Source: AP-15 sp963716115
Lineage (GTDB): Bacteria > Pseudomonadota > Alphaproteobacteria > ATCC43930 > CGMCC-115725
DNA length: 64,000 nt
Assembly: GCA_963716115.1 (NCBI GenBank)
Contig: CAVQSZ010000009.1
Span: 62,001 to 126,000 of the forward strand
Reading direction: 5' to 3'
The position numbers and the translations under genes were made by a program. The notes beneath the pieces are model-generated. The model was not told where the DNA came from and ran no database searches. It was given only the letters and a program-made list of their open reading frames with translations. This document shows positions 63,108 through 64,000 of this stretch, piece after piece (positions within the stretch are counted from its first letter, which is position 1; every line of letters starts with the position of its first letter).

Positions 63108-64000
63108 ATGCTGTTCCCGACGCTCGGCTTTCTGCTGTTCTTCCTCGTCGTGGCCGCGGCGATGGTGGCGCTGGAGCGCCGCTTCGCCGCCAAGAAGGCG
63201 GTGCTGGTGGCCGCCAGCTATTTCTTTTACGCGCAATGGAACTGGCGCTTCTGCTCCCTGCTCGCGTTCAGCACGGCGGTGAGCTACGCGGCGGGCCGGC
63301 TGATCGACGCCGCCCCCCCGCGCCGCCGCCGCGCCATCCTCGCCGGGGCCGTGGGCATCCACCTGGCCCTCCTCGGAACCTTCAAATATTTCGACTTTTT
63401 TGTCGTCTCCGCGAACCAGCTCGCGCATTCCCTGGGCCTTGCGCACGAGCTGCCGTTCATCGAGATCATCCTGCCGGTCGGGATCTCGTTCTTCACCTTT
63501 CACGGCATTTCCTACGTCACCGATGTCTATCGCGGCGACGTGCGGGTATGCCGCCGGCCGGTCGACATGATGCTCTACATGTCGTTCTTCCCGCAGCTGG
63601 TGGCCGGGCCGATCGTGCGGGCGTCGTATTTTCTGCCGCAGCTCGAACGGGACGCGGGCGCGCCGATCCCGATCGCCGCGGCGCTGCTTTTGATCTTGAG
63701 CGGCCTGTTCAAGAAGGTGGTGGTCGCGAGCTATCTGGCGACCGAGCTCGTCGACCCGGTGTTCGCCGCGCCGACGAGCTATGGCGGCCCCGACCTTCTC
63801 CTCGCCGTCTACGGCTATGCGGTGCAGATCTACTGCGATTTCAGCGCCTACAGCGACATGGCGATCGGTCTGGCGGCGTTGATGGGCTTCCGCTTCCCGG
63901 CCAATTTCGCGCAGCCCTACCGCGCGCAGCGGCTGCGCGAGTTCTGGCGCCGCTGGAACATCTCGCTGTCGACCTGGCTGCGCGATTACCTCTATAAGCC
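63108..64000 (+). CDS. MBOAT-family O-acyltransferase (cut by the window end)
   Basis: The first 297 residues of an AlgI-like membrane-bound O-acyltransferase are present. Seen are LVAASYFFYAQWNWRFCSLL near residue 33, ILPVGISFFTFHGISYVTDV near residue 120, FFPQLVAGPIVRASYFLPQL near residue 160 and REFWRRWNISLSTWLRDYLY near the edge, all typical of the AlgI group. The second half with the catalytic His is outside the window. It is divergent from the SGNH pair and likely works with it in sugar polymer O-acetylation. Confidence 0.9.
   Translation, partial: MLFPTLGFLLFFLVVAAAMVALERRFAAKKAVLVAASYFFYAQWNWRFCSLLAFSTAVSYAAGRLIDAAPPRRRRAILAGAVGIHLALLGTFKYFDFFVVSANQLAHSLGLAHELPFIEIILPVGISFFTFHGISYVTDVYRGDVRVCRRPVDMMLYMSFFPQLVAGPIVRASYFLPQLERDAGAPIPIAAALLLILSGLFKKVVVASYLATELVDPVFAAPTSYGGPDLLLAVYGYAVQIYCDFSAYSDMAIGLAALMGFRFPANFAQPYRAQRLREFWRRWNISLSTWLRDYLYK

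Overview
The window looks like a chromosomal segment of a GC-rich alphaproteobacterium, probably Rhodospirillales-like (the order is an inference). The evidence is the gene order rpsB-tsf-pyrH-frr-uppS-cdsA-dxr-rseP-bamA-skp-lpxD-fabZ-lpxA-lpxI-lpxB, the use of LpxI instead of LpxH, an alpha-type citrate synthase and GltX, a SciP-like DUF1153 protein with CtrA-type boxes, HpnN, and the short dispersed palindromes typical of alphaproteobacterial intergenic DNA. No tRNA, rRNA, CRISPR array, prophage or biosynthetic gene cluster was seen.

Layout. 0-3 kb: a QueC-like PP-loop protein and an ISAs1-family transposase. 3-18.3 kb: a long + strand block for translation (rpsB, tsf, frr), UMP kinase, isoprenoid and phospholipid precursors (dxr, uppS, cdsA), outer-membrane assembly (rseP, bamA, skp) and lipid A (lpxD, fabZ, lpxA, lpxI, lpxB), ending in gloA. 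18.4-26.9 kb: an orphan low-GC gene, an amidase, gltA, gltX, an acyl-CoA synthetase and tenA. 27-30.7 kb: TRAP permeases without a binding protein, a hendecad coiled-coil membrane protein, a tiny basic peptide gene and an ankyrin protein. 30.7-33.4 kb: corrin genes cbiD, cobK and cobA. 33.8-37.4 kb: an Mla/MCE lipid-transport operon. 37.7-41.7 kb: a sulfotransferase and HpnN. 42-45 kb: SciP-like and DUF1488 proteins, a GDT1 family Mn exporter behind a yybP-ykoY riboswitch, DUF488 and an EamA exporter. 45-50 kb: two toxin-antitoxin pairs around def-fmt-truA and an LLM oxidoreductase. 49.8-54.6 kb: a sugar ABC transporter with two SDR dehydrogenases, preceded by paired CtrA-type boxes. 54.6-64 kb: a ClC transporter, an MFS permease, a copper-oxidase-like protein, a tandem universal stress protein, two SGNH hydrolases and the start of a divergent MBOAT acyltransferase.

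A striking property of the sequence is that ten genes, several of them essential (dxr, bamA, lpxD, gltX, fmt), carry single-base frameshifts. I count about 17 one-base insertions and one deletion. Correcting them gives full-length proteins whose ends fit the neighbouring start codons. Uncorrected sequencing or assembly error is the most likely reason, but the sign bias deserves a check. Coordinates for these genes span the whole corrected gene.

The most interesting regulatory finds are the Mn2+ riboswitch at 43415-43520, the twin TTAA-N7-TTAA boxes at 54536-54573 together with a SciP-like gene in the same window, and phased GTTAC repeats upstream of that SciP-like gene.
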